From Xenoacremonium recifei (lineage: Eukaryota > Ascomycota > Sordariomycetes > Hypocreales > Nectriaceae), in NCBI GenBank assembly GCA_012184525.1, contig WOFQ01000013.1, forward strand, positions 496,001 through 560,000: a stretch of DNA of 64,000 nt. The letters are read 5' to 3'. The notes below the pieces were generated by a model. That model did no database searches. It saw only the letters and a list, made by a program, of their open reading frames with translations, and was not told the origin of the DNA. Below are positions 44,457 to 55,249 of this stretch, one piece after another (the stretch's first letter is position 1; every line of letters begins with the position of its first letter). Position numbers and translations under genes: made by a program.

Positions 44457-45780
44457 AGGGACACGATGGACGGCTGCGCTGCGAGGGGGGCGGAGCTAGG
44501 CCCAGCTGAGGGAGGGAGTGCCAGTCCGGGACGGGCAGCACAGGGCTGAGGCAGAATGCTGCTGGACGTACGTATGTGCTGTGCTGTACAGCAGCAGTCG
44601 GGCTCCAAATCCGGGGAGCAGCCGTAGGTCCCGTCCCGGTGATGGATTGGAGCTCGGTGTCGACTGGAAACGTCTCAAATGCGACACAGCCGGTGCCTTG
44701 TCGGTTCGAGAAAAAGGAGGGGAGGGGAGGGGGCAGTGGTAGCGGCAGCGGCAGCCAGACGCCGGCGCGTACTGTACACGGCGGCGTGGTCCCTTGTCTC
44801 ACTCCTGTGGTCTGTGATGCTTCGGAAATGCGATGTGGTGGTCGATGTCGACTTTCGAGGCTCTGCTGTCTCGTGTGATTGGATCACTTGGCATGCGTGC
44901 GGATGATGCGACGGCATGCCGCTGGTATCGAGCCCCCCCGTCATGGCCCTGCCACTCTCAGACTCACATCCTTGTCCGTCCAACCTTGTCTGGGTCGGTC
45001 CAAGCTGAACCGGTCATCGTGTCCGTCCAATCCACGATCCATCAAATCTGCTGCCTGCGCACAGCCCACACTGTCCAAGCGTGTGTTCGTCCATCCATCG
45101 CTGGTGCAAGCTTCTTGGCTCGTGAGCTTGGTCCTAAGGGACCGTCCTAGGGGCTGGCACGAGCTTGGTACTTCGGAGCCGTATGTGCCGCGAGAAATGA
45201 CGATCTCTCCGTCGACGGCAACGATGGACTAAAACGCAACATTGGGCTGGCATCGAAGATTGTCGTCTTCGGGTACTCTTGCCTCTGGAATCTCGGCAGC
45301 GGAGAGTAGTATCCTGCTGCTGCAAGTCAGAAAAACCCCTCTCCGTCCCGGCCCTCCAATGCCCTCGACAAGATTCGATGTCTCGTCAGCCCCGTCGACC
45401 AGCATCACCTCGCAACGCTGGCGTCTTCCCGTCCCACCCCCACAATCGATGGAAGCCATCGCTGTAATGGGTGGTCGTCGCCGGCAAGTGTGCCCTCCGA
45501 AAAGCCTGACTGATGGAGCTCTGGTCCATGCTTCCCCCCATTTCTCCAACAGCCCTTGGAGTAGGTAGCAGGCCATTGAAACGCCGCTCCCTGTCAGAGA
45601 TGCAAGTTTAACCCCAAGAGCAGGGCCGCCGGGCGTCGAGAGCGAGAGTGAGGCGGATTGATCGGGAGGATAGGACAGCTGTTCGAAGCGAGGGGGGGGA
45701 AGGCTGAGATCGATCCATCCAAACCACTCACCACCCAACCAACCACCCTCCCTTTCCATCCGGCTGGCCAGGGCCGTGAA

Positions 45781-45797
45781 GCAAGCAAGCAAGCAAG
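45781..45797. repeat. GCAA microsatellite
   Basis: Four GCAA units follow CCGTGAA. Confidence 0.85.
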
Positions 45798-47634
45798 GTA
45801 CGAAAAATGTCTCGCGGGCTCGGTGGGCTCTGATCCATGTCTGTGAGTCGCGAGCTCTGCCCCCCCTGCCCGCACCAAGTCTGGTAGACTCTAGGATTCA
45901 AGCTTCCAGCTCCTTCACGTCCCCATAGGTTGCATCGCCGGTGATGGGCGACATGGATCAGGTTTGATGGGCGGCGGGGAACGGGGCCTTGGGGAAGGAT
46001 CCGCTGCGGGCGACCTTCTGGAAGCCTTCCTCTTCCATCGTCCTGCGTCTTCCATCAGCGTCAGTCCACCCGCACCGTCAGCGCTGTGTGGCTTTCCGCA
46101 TCGCCTTGGAGGCGGCTCGTTGCCGATCCTTGGTCGTCGGTGATTTCGCGTCGCTGCCGTGAGCCAAAATGTCTCGCATCCCGTGGGATCATTGGCCGCT
46201 GAGGTTCCAATTTTGATCGACAATCCGGGTGCCGTCAGCATCGGGCTTGGGCTTGGGCTTAGAACATGGCCAAGAGGACAGGAAAGTTGTTGCCTGGACG
46301 TTGGAAGCGCCAGGAGACAGACTCTGCCTCGTGCCTGGGTTCTTCCTGAGGCAGCATGTCCCGGCCAGGGCAGGAACGGGAGCGCATTGGGCAGGCCAGG
46401 CGCACCTTCCCGGTCGTAATGCGATGGGGATGGGGCTTGCTCTCCCCTCGAAACGTCGCGGACGCGCTCCTCCAGGTTCGCCTTGAAGTTCCATCCGGAA
46501 TCTTGCACTTTCCATCCACATCCCTCGTCTCGCTTCGCTCGCTTCTCAGCTTTCGGTGTGCGGCAGTTGTCGGATTCGGACTCCTGGAATCGTCAGCGCG
46601 CACAGGCCGTCGGCTCTGGTTCCGACTTCAGCTCGCTTGACTGACCGGACTGTACTTCGTCGGGCGAGTATATCGCGTCGGTACCTCATGCTTCTCGCTC
46701 AGTACGATTGTTTCAGCTGCTGGGCAGTGAGCGCCCCCCAACTTCTGCGCAATCATCCCACGACTGGCGTGTCGCACGTAAAGCGCCTTCTTGGCCGCAG
46801 CTGACGACACAGGCAGAAAAAGCATATACCGATGGCCCATTCTGGTCCATGTGACCATAATGCCGAGCTTGGTTGATATAGGGGTGGGTGGTGATACCGT
46901 AACCGTGGGGTGAAGATCGTCTGTCGTGACGCTTTTTGGTCTCTTTTTTTTTCTTTTGCCGTCTTGCTTTGTACTCCTATGTTTACGCTACGGAGGGTGG
47001 CGACTTTCTATCTATTATATCGGTCACCAAGAACTCTTCCTTGGGCAGCAATGCATCGGCTCGAGAAGAGGCGGTCACGACAAATGCCCATTTGAAGCGT
47101 CCACTCCGCTCAGTCTCTGTCCCGCCACGTTGACAAGCCTCACTCAAACACCCCCGACCGATGGTGCCCTTTCAATCATTCCCAAAAGCTCAAGCGGCGT
47201 AGCAGAGGGCGAACCGTAATCGCGAATCTTTAGGCTATTGATCGCCGATGAGCGTGGCTGTTCATGGCAAGGCAAAGAGGCAAACTTTGGGGCTGAGGGA
47301 CAACACACACAACGCCAATTCTGAGGCGGACGAAAGGGCAACACCATCATCACATGCGAGAAACCCACATCCGGGCGACGACCAGACGGCTCATGTGACA
47401 TGTCCCAAGGCTGACCAAATGCGACGAGCCCAAAAATTCCCATTGTACTCTACACACCGACACTGCCTTGCGCAGTAGGGTACCTTAGGCACGGCACCGT
47501 GGATCTGACAATAAAACCAAAGTGAGGCGAACTCTCCCAAAATCACAAAATCCGAAGGCCTTCGATCCCAGGCCAAGTTAACCCCAATATCCTCCGTTTC
47601 CGAGCCAGCCCAGCACAAACCAAAGACGCCGTGA

Positions 47635-49693
47635 TTAAACCTCATCCTCGAGGAACTTGTAGGCAAACTTGAAATCGGCTTTTCGTCGATTCATCCTGAA
47701 AACTGTTAGTGATTGCTATTCAAGGGGGTTGCAGAGTAGGTCACTCACCAGGTACTCTCGTAGTCGAAGAACCTGTACGTCCCCTGCTCGTAGTCCTCGG
47801 TGATGTTCTTGGGCTCTTCGTGACGCTGGAACCAGGTCTGGTACTGCTTGTGAAACCTCCAGCTCTGGTCCTTCAACGCCTTGGCCGCCAGGTACTGCTG
47901 AGCGGTCCCCTGCTTATAGTAGAAGACGTAGAATAGGGTATCCGGATCTATGCGCGAGTAGAGCTGCGGGTTCTCGAAGATGGGGAGAGGGTCTCGCGGG
48001 AAACCCGAGCCTGTAGGGGGCACTGGCACATCCGGGCGATACGTCCGCGGCGCCTCAGAGTCCAGGACATCGGGACAGCTCGCGCCGCTCATCGTCATCG
48101 TCCGCAGAGTTGAAGTCGACGTCGACTGCATCGGTCGTCGGCGTGAAGTCTCATACGACTCCACCAAGTCCTGCAACGATGCGGGTAGATGATAGATACA
48201 CTCGTCTTCGGACTTCTCGACCGCACGTTTGACCCCGTTAGTCGTGCCGTTAGTTTGGGGTGCTACACGTCGGGTGAGGTTAGCACATGATAGACACAAC
48301 GAAGGAATCACAACGCAGGCACAAACCTTTACTCTTAGACGACTCTGCAGGCTCAGGCGCAACGGCCGGTTGCTTGCCCGCAGCCTTGGACCTCTTGGAA
48401 GACTTCGCCATGGTAGCTATTGATGGTTCGGGGCTGCTCGTCGGCGCTGCCGCTGCCGCGACGGCCGCGGGCTGTCTGGGCTCGGCTTGTGGTACGGGCT
48501 GGATGGACGATGTTGCTGGTGAACTGGTCGCACTGGCGCGCGTAGCCATAGACGGCATTGGTGATATGTTTGCGCTCGCAATGCCTGGCGGCGGGGGCAA
48601 GGGGGCGATGCCGACATTGTTTTTATCACTGGCTGCCGCTGCCGCCGCTGCTGATGCGTATTTCAGACCCTCTCCTGCCGGCCGTGTCGGCAGAGATGCT
48701 GGCTTCATGGCAGGGCCACTTGAAGCTCCTGGATTGATACTCGATAGGGGCGTATGTAGCGTTGCGAGGGCCGGCAAGGGCGACTTGACTTGGGTTGAGG
48801 GTCTTCGAATCGGCTCGGCCTCCTTTCCTTTCCGCGACGCCGGTTTCGTCAGATCGAGTTCCGGTAATATCTCCTCTTGCACGGATTGGGCGTCTAGCGA
48901 TGAGTTCTTCTCCGTGTCTTGGCCCATGCCAAACACGCCCTCGTCGTCTTCTAGGTCGAGATCGTCGTACATCTCCTCGTCCTCCATGAAATCTTCATTC
49001 ATGCCATCGGAGACATAATATCGAATGCTCTCCTCCAGCTCGTTGACAGCTTCAGGCTCGACGCCTCCGTTCTCCAGTGATCTGCGAATCAGCTCCAGTT
49101 TCCCTTGATGCCATTTATGCCGTTCGATGACGCGTTCGATCTCAGCGATCCGCTCTGCCTTGGCGTTGTTGTTCTTGCCCTTCTTCATGGTGGCTTGTAT
49201 CGACTCGCCTTCGGCCTCTAGGGACTCGATTTGTTGCTCCAGGTCGTCGACCATGGAACTTAGAAAGTCGCTGGTCTCAGCCTTGGCCTGTTCTCGGGGA
49301 TCTAGTTTCGCCGCAGCTGATAGTCCTTCTTTGGAATATGCTTTCGTCTTCATGGCTTTCTCGACGGCTTTGAATTTCTCCATTTGCTAGATTCGATCCG
49401 TAAGTATGAAGCCGTAGCGTGGTCTCTCAATCACAAACCGTCTCTATCAGCTTCCGGTGCTCCAGAAGAGGAGCCTTGTCCTTGATGTCGTTACTAGCGG
49501 CCCATGTCTTGATCTGGTCTCTCAGCCTCTGGAGCTTCTTGATTTCGCGCTTGAGGTTGTCTTCCAGCTTGTCCTTTTGTGCTGGATTATTCGATTGCTC
49601 GATCTTCTCGTAGATGGCCTCGAATTCTGCCACGCCTTCGGCAACCTTCTTGAAGCACTTGTCGACTTCCTGCGCTAGTTTCCTCGCCGCCAT
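47635..49693 (-). CDS. NOT3: NOT3/NOT5 subunit of the CCR4-NOT complex, 629 aa
   Basis: A scaffold subunit of CCR4-NOT, which deadenylates mRNA and links translation to decay. Exons (minus): 49693-49439, 49386-48327, 48262-47749, 47695-47635; introns of 52, 64 and 53 bases. The conserved N-terminal coiled coil is intact: MAARKLAQEVDKCFKKVAEG, then LIET joined to QMEKFKAVEKAMKTKAYSKE, then LSSMVDDLEQQIESLEAEGE. An acidic and Ala/Pro/Ser-rich linker follows. The C-terminal NOT box contains FYVFYYKQGTAQQYLAAKAL, WFQRHEEPKNITEDYEQG and FDYE..W, closing with FKFAYKFLEDEV. The short last exon of 61 bases is needed to restore this ending. Single-gene filamentous fungi usually have one NOT3/NOT5 protein like this. 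Confidence 0.95.
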
Positions 49694-50762
49694 TGTGACG
49701 ATATTCTGGCGGCTCTGGGCCTGCCTAAGTCTGGGTTTCTGGGGGTAGAGTGTGTTCGATTCGTGCTGGGCTCGACCTGGACCGGTCCAGGGAGCTCGTG
49801 ATGGGCGGCAGACGTCGTTATCGGCGCGTCGCAAGGGGTTGAGGAGTGTCGACCGTGTCTGAATTCTGGTAGCAACCGTCTGATTCTATCTCCGACAGCC
49901 AATTCGGGGGTGGGTGGCGGTGTTGCAAGGCAAAAGGGCTGAGCCAACACAGCTTTGATGCTGGAGATGCGAAATGGAGAATGAGGCCAGCGGCTCCCTC
50001 TGGTGCGATTGGCTAGCACGGCGGGAGTTGCGTTGGCAGGGCTGTCGTTAGCCGGCAGATGACAGATTGAGGCGGATCCGCGGCAACTGGAAAAACAAGG
50101 GGCATAAAAAGATTCTATGGTCTTCTACTGAGAGAAAAGATTCAGCATGTTTGTTTTTCTCGCTGATTCACTGCGCTGGAGGCCGGAAAACCGCGTCTGA
50201 ACGCGGCTGTTGCTATCTGATGATACGTTATGATCCCTCAGGCAGCGATAAGCCGATACATCATCCTCCACCGCCCGGTCTCACATGACATGGCTCCAAG
50301 TCTGGAGCAGGTCTCATGGCACATGATGGCAGTCAAGAGGCCAAGTAAAGATGAGGGGAAAATACGAAAGAACTCCATAATTTCAAGAAAGCCTTTTGTG
50401 ATGTTGTCAATATTTGTTTCGTTGTCGAAGTTTCATTGATTCAACGTCCAATCATGGTACATGGTTTGCGCCATTATTTACACGCGCTTAGAGCCTAAAT
50501 TGACAAGGCCGAAAATGCACGGCACCAGTTGCACTCCGGAAATAGTACAGAACATGTAGAAATTCGAGTCAGCCTGTGTATATCGCACGCCAAGGAGTTG
50601 TGCTCATGAGCCGAATCCCCACAAGCATTTTGACATCTGACAGCAGCTGCCCTGGAGTTGTTGGCATGGCCTAAGCAAGTTATACAAGCTCTCTACAGAA
50701 TGCGCCTTTGACGAATTAGGTCACGACATACCCTTAATCTCCATACACAAAACTCAATCACT
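49694..50762. other. Divergent promoter region
   Basis: This lies between NOT3 (minus) and D-aminoacyl-tRNA deacylase (plus). No gene is recognised. Confidence 0.4.
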
Positions 50763-51527
50763 ATGAAAGGTGCGTTTGTTTTCCGTTTGCAATTTGCCAC
50801 GGCAAAATGAGCCCACGGGAAAGCAAGCTGAGACGACCTCAAACAGCAATCTTGCAACGGGTCCTGTCCGCCTCCGTGACGGTGGAAAAAGAACTCGTCT
50901 CATCCATCGGCAAGGGGGTCCTCGTGTTTGCCGCCGTTGCGCCAGGCGACACGGAGAAGGAGGCCGACTCGCTGGCAAACAAGGTCCTCAAGATGAAGAT
51001 GTGGGATGACGAAGCCGGCGGCCGGGTGAGTGCCGCTCCTGAAAGGCGGTACCGCGCCTCGACACGATGGTGTGCTGGACGCTGACCGCAATTACTAGTG
51101 GAAGAAGAGCGTCATGGACATTGAGGGCGAGGTCCTCTGTGGTACGGACACGTCTGCGTGAGCGCGATCTAGACCGGGAGCTGACAGGAGGGCGCAGTAT
51201 CACAATTCACGCTGCTGGCCAAGACGAAGAAGGGCACCAAGCCCGACTTCCACGGCGCGGCAAACCCGGAGGAGGCAAGCAGGCTCTACCACTACTTCGT
51301 GCAGAAGGTCAGGAGCGGGTATCAAGAGCAGCGGGTGCGGGATGGCAAGTTCCAAGCCATGATGGAGGTGGCCTTGGTCAACGACGGACCGGTGAGCCAT
51401 GCCCTTCCCTATTCTGACTCTCCTCGTTTCTTTTTCCGTGACCGGCCCCATGGCGCCAATATCTGACAGACGGCAATCATAGGTCACGCTGGAGGTCCAG
51501 ACGGGAGCGAAGCCCACAGACGAGTGA
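50763..51527 (+). CDS. DTD1: D-aminoacyl-tRNA deacylase, 155 aa
   Basis: Removes D-amino acids (and glycine mis-attached to tRNA-Ala) from charged tRNA, a translation proofreading enzyme. Exons: 50763-50769, 50847-51025, 51099-51141, 51198-51391, 51483-51527. The first exon is only seven bases (ATGAAAG); joined to the second it gives MKAILQRVLSASVTVE, the normal start. The active-site strand VSQFTLLAK (residues 77-85) and the Gly-cisPro loop NDGPVT (Gly140-Pro141) that reads chirality are both present, as is the KPDFHGA stretch. Length fits the family. Five exons for 155 residues is intron-dense for this region. Confidence 0.94.
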
Positions 51528-53409
51528 GGCACCACATCTCAAACGGAGTGATTAAGGGCTGTTGGTTGGGGCTCCAGGGACGGCACGGCTGTATCACACG
51601 AGCTTTCCGATACGTGGAAACCCGAGACTAACAGGACAAAAGCTTGGGACAGTAGAACACGGGATAGACAAGAGAATGGGCGGCCAATGGGCATGGGGGT
51701 TGGGAGAGGTCGAGACGCCTCTCTGCAGGGCGAGAGTGCATGAGAGTCGCACATCGACCAGTGAGTGAGCTCCCCGCCTCCTCTTCCCCCCATGTCCTCC
51801 AGGCCGGGGACTTGTTGGGCTCTCGCGGGCCGACATTAGAGCTGACAATTGACTCGATGGGTGCCAGAAGGGCGCAACCTTGCGTTTATGTCTCGGATGC
51901 TGCACCCAGGTGTTAAGCCCTCTCCTCGGACGACCAACCATCAGGACGGACGCATTCGATAGTTCGTTTTGGGATCAGCCATTGGCGTTTCTTTGATGAG
52001 GTCCCATGGGCAGCTGAATGTGACATGGAGGGTTTCATTGCCCATTTCCCTGATTTCCTGGCGATAGGTCCCTCTTGTTGTCTCTCTCCTCGTCACAACC
52101 TCACCCCGTGGGATGACGGAGGAGCGCTGGGCCAAAGCCACACAGCGCTTGATTGGGCCGGGGCACGAGAGGATCTGCTTCCTGGCAGGGTCAGGAGGTT
52201 GCTCCGGCGGCCGCCGCCCAATGATGTGCCGTTCGCTGAACTGGGCTGTTCTGGGAAAGCCAAGCTGGCAGTGCTGCTGGTCCTTGCAAGTGATTACTTG
52301 CAGTTGAGTTAGTCAATTGGCGTGCCGCGATGGCGCCCGCTTGCGAAGGGTCGCGTGAATCTCGACGACGCCATGGGTCGAGTTTCTCGTCACAATGGCG
52401 CGGGGAGTTGCCAGTGGTGGTTTGTATCTCGACTGTAGTTTGAGGCCATCACCTCCACATCCCCCTCACACTTACTCTGGATATGTCAATTCGATGAGCC
52501 ATCAAGTTCGGAGACCAGCGCTGTGAGCTTGGATCAGCGGAACCTCGCAAAAAGCAAACCAGGACCCTGGCCGGCCCTGGATCCCGCCTGATCCCGCCTG
52601 ATCCCGCCTGATCCCCCGGCCTCGTTCCGGGGAAGCTAGAAACTTCCATGTATCTCGACCGCGACCCACCACCGCAGCTTCATCGACAACCGCAGAAGCA
52701 ACCAGACGAGGGAAATGCGAATGCCTCTGCGTCTGTACAGTGTGAGTAGACGCAATCGGGCTGTGAACTCCTTGCAGAGAGCTGCATCGCCAGCTGAACC
52801 ACGACTCGAGCCAACACAATGCGAGGCCAGCGCAGCGCGGCACAGAATGCAGCTAGCAAACCAACAGGCCTCTAAGATATCAGGCTTCCCAGCAACTCTG
52901 GCCGCGTGTCTCAGCCTCTTCTGACAATCCCCTCAATGGCTCAAGCTGAGGCCGTGACGGTGCCCGTGATCGCTGGTCGCTGCCGCCCCCAACAACCTAA
53001 GCTATCGTGCCCTTTAGCAGGGTGATCCGGACGCCGTCGTGCAATCTCATTCGGCAATGGAACGAGGCTTCGTCTGGCCTGTTCTGTTGTCTCTTCTCTC
53101 GCGTGCTAAAAGACGGGAGGGAGTTAGGGTGGGAGGTCAGGTAATTTGAGAAATTGTTGGTTAGAGGCCGAATAAACACTGTAAAAAAAGTACCCCGCAT
53201 CTTAGGTGCCTTCTGCTGCCTCGCCCGCATGATAAATTTATGGCGCCTCGTTCCTTCCCGGTTGTGCCTCGCCTTACTTACCTTACCTTACTTAATAGCT
53301 CCCGTCATCCACAACTCCTTCTTCGTTCCCAACTTCTCCCCAACTCCAACTCTTCTCTCCAGCTTCACATCCTCTCCCCTAATCGCTACCGAACTCCCCC
53401 CCTCTCGCA
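51528..53409. other. 1.9-kb intergenic region
   Basis: No gene is recognised. It includes a 10-bp tandem repeat (52580-52616) and the cyclophilin promoter with repeated CTTAC words at 53273-53297. Confidence 0.4.
52580..52616. repeat. 10-bp tandem repeat
   Basis: GATCCCGCCT recurs three times, then a partial unit GATCCCCC. Confidence 0.9.
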
Positions 53410-54578
53410 ATGGGTGCCCCAAAGATCAACCGCACGGGCCGGCCCCGCGTCTTCTTCGATGTCGAGATCGCCGGCAAGCCTGTCGGCCGAATCACTATGG
53501 AACTCTACGCCGAGGAGGTGCCCAAGACGGTCGAGAACTTCCGCGCCCTCTGCACCGGCGAGAAGGGCGTGGGCAAGTCCGGCAAGCCGCTGCACTACAA
53601 GGGCTCGGGCTTCCACCGCGTCATCAAGCAGTTCATGATCCAGGGTGGTGACTTCACGGCCGGCGATGGCACCGGCGGCGAGTCCATCTACGGCGCCAAG
53701 TTCGAGGACGAGGGCCTGGCCATTAAGCATGACCGCCCGTTCCTCTTGTCCATGGCTAATGCTGGACCCAGTAAGTCTTTCTCTTCTAAGTGCTATGAGC
53801 TTGACTAACCGCTCCAGACACCAACGGCTCCCAGTTCTTCATCACCACCGTCCCGACCCCCCACCTCGACGGCAAGCATGTCGTCTTCGGCGAAGTCCTC
53901 AACGGCAAGTCCATTGTCCGCCAGATCGAGAACCTGCGCACCACCTCCGGCGACAAGCCCGCCAAGGAGGCCATCATCGCCGACTGCGGCCAGCTCACTG
54001 GTGATGCCGCCCTCCTCGCCGAGCAGAGGACACCCGATGCCATGGGCGACCCCTACGAAGACTTCCCCGAGGACAGCTCCGAGACCCTCGATGCCCCCAA
54101 GATTCTGGAGATTGCCACCGCGTGCAAGGACTACGGTAACAAGGCCTTCAAGGCAGGTAATATCAGCATTGGCCTGGACAAGTACTCCAAGGCGCTGCGA
54201 TACCTGAACGAGGACCCCTCTCTCGAGGGCCAGCCCGACACCATGAAGCCCGCCCTCGACGCCCTGCGCTTCTCCCTCAACAACAACTCGGCCCTCCTCA
54301 ACATCAAGATCGAGGCCTACGAAGAGGCCGCCCACTGCGCCGCCAATGCCCTGAAAGTTAATGGCATCTCGGACACCGACCGTGCCAAGGCCTACTACCG
54401 CCGCGGCTACTCCCTCGTCCGTCTCAAGGACGAGGAGATGGCTCTGCGTGACCTCGAGGAGGCTCATCGCCTGGTCCCCACGGATGGTGTCGTTCTCAAC
54501 GAGCTTAACACCGTCAAGGCCAAGGCTGCTGCCCGCGCTGCCAAGGAGAAGGCCGCGTACAAGAAGTTCTTTGCCTAA
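53410..54578 (+). CDS. CPR6: Cyclophilin-40 peptidyl-prolyl isomerase with TPR repeats, 373 aa
   Basis: An Hsp90 co-chaperone: an N-terminal cyclophilin isomerase and a C-terminal TPR domain that binds the Hsp90 MEEVD tail. Exons are 53410-53770 and 53818-54578, with a 47-base intron. The active-site motif FHRVIKQFMIQGGDF (Arg70, Phe75) is intact. At the position of cyclophilin A Trp121 there is His136 (TPHLDGKHVVFG), as in other Cyp40 proteins, which weakens cyclosporin binding. TPR helices run from about residue 225 (ACKDYGNKAFKAGNISIGLD, NNNSALLNIKI, AKAYYRRGYSLVRLKDEEMA). Length and layout are standard for Cpr6/Cyp40. Confidence 0.96.
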
Positions 54579-55249
54579 ATTCATAATTTCAGCTTTATGA
54601 GCCCTAGCTATGATCCATCTTCAGCAGTGTTTATGAAATTTTGGCCCTAAGAAGGGGGTGCTGAAGATGTAAGCAAAAGTCGGGTTGCGAGGAGGAATAT
54701 TTACGTGCTTCAACATGAAAGGGAAGCGGGGAGTCGGGTTTTGGTGCAGAGATACCATTGCAAATACAACTACTGTGTTCATAACGCAGTTACTGTTTAT
54801 CTGCCCGTGATGAGGTTCATCCGTGAATTGACAGGTTGCCTATGCGCTATATAAAGGCTCTCTATCTGGAAGCCTTGCAGACGAACCTCCATCTTCCTCA
54901 AAGGAAGCATATCCTCACCCCTGTCGTCTCGTTCATGGTATCCATATCCGCCTCCTCCAAACAAGAACAAACAAAACAGCCACAAACATCCAACCCCGCC
55001 AAAAAACGGAATTGCTTTTCCCAATCCCGTGCAGTTGGACCGCCGTGTCTATCTATCCCGCATCGAAAGGAACAAGAACGAGAGGTGGGTAAAGAGGGAG
55101 GGAAGTAAACAGATGAGAATGAACATAAATCACGAAGAAGAAGAAGGTGGTGCGCGTGGTATAAACGAAGGTCGTGGGTGTGTGGTCGTAAGTCGTGCAG
55201 TAGGCCGCAATGCTCTCCCTTTCCCGTCTGATGCAATGATGAAATGCCG
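54579..55249. other. Intergenic between convergent genes
   Basis: 3' flanks of cyclophilin-40 (plus) and the RasGAP gene (minus). No gene is recognised. Confidence 0.4.

Larger units (their letters stand above)
42723..47634. other. 4.9-kb gene-free region upstream of the C2H2 gene
   Basis: No gene is recognised on either strand despite many short open frames. It contains microsatellites: AAAAC repeats (44310-44331), ACGC repeats (44432-44456), GCAA repeats (45781-45797), and several G-runs. Because NOT3 is also on the minus strand and ends at 47635, this whole interval is upstream DNA of the C2H2 gene and downstream DNA of NOT3. Confidence 0.5.

Noticed and set aside
44353..46508. Several 100-200-residue open frames on both strands
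   Set aside because: They overlap each other in different frames, are rich in Arg/Pro/Ser/Gly from GC-biased DNA, and contain no conserved motif.
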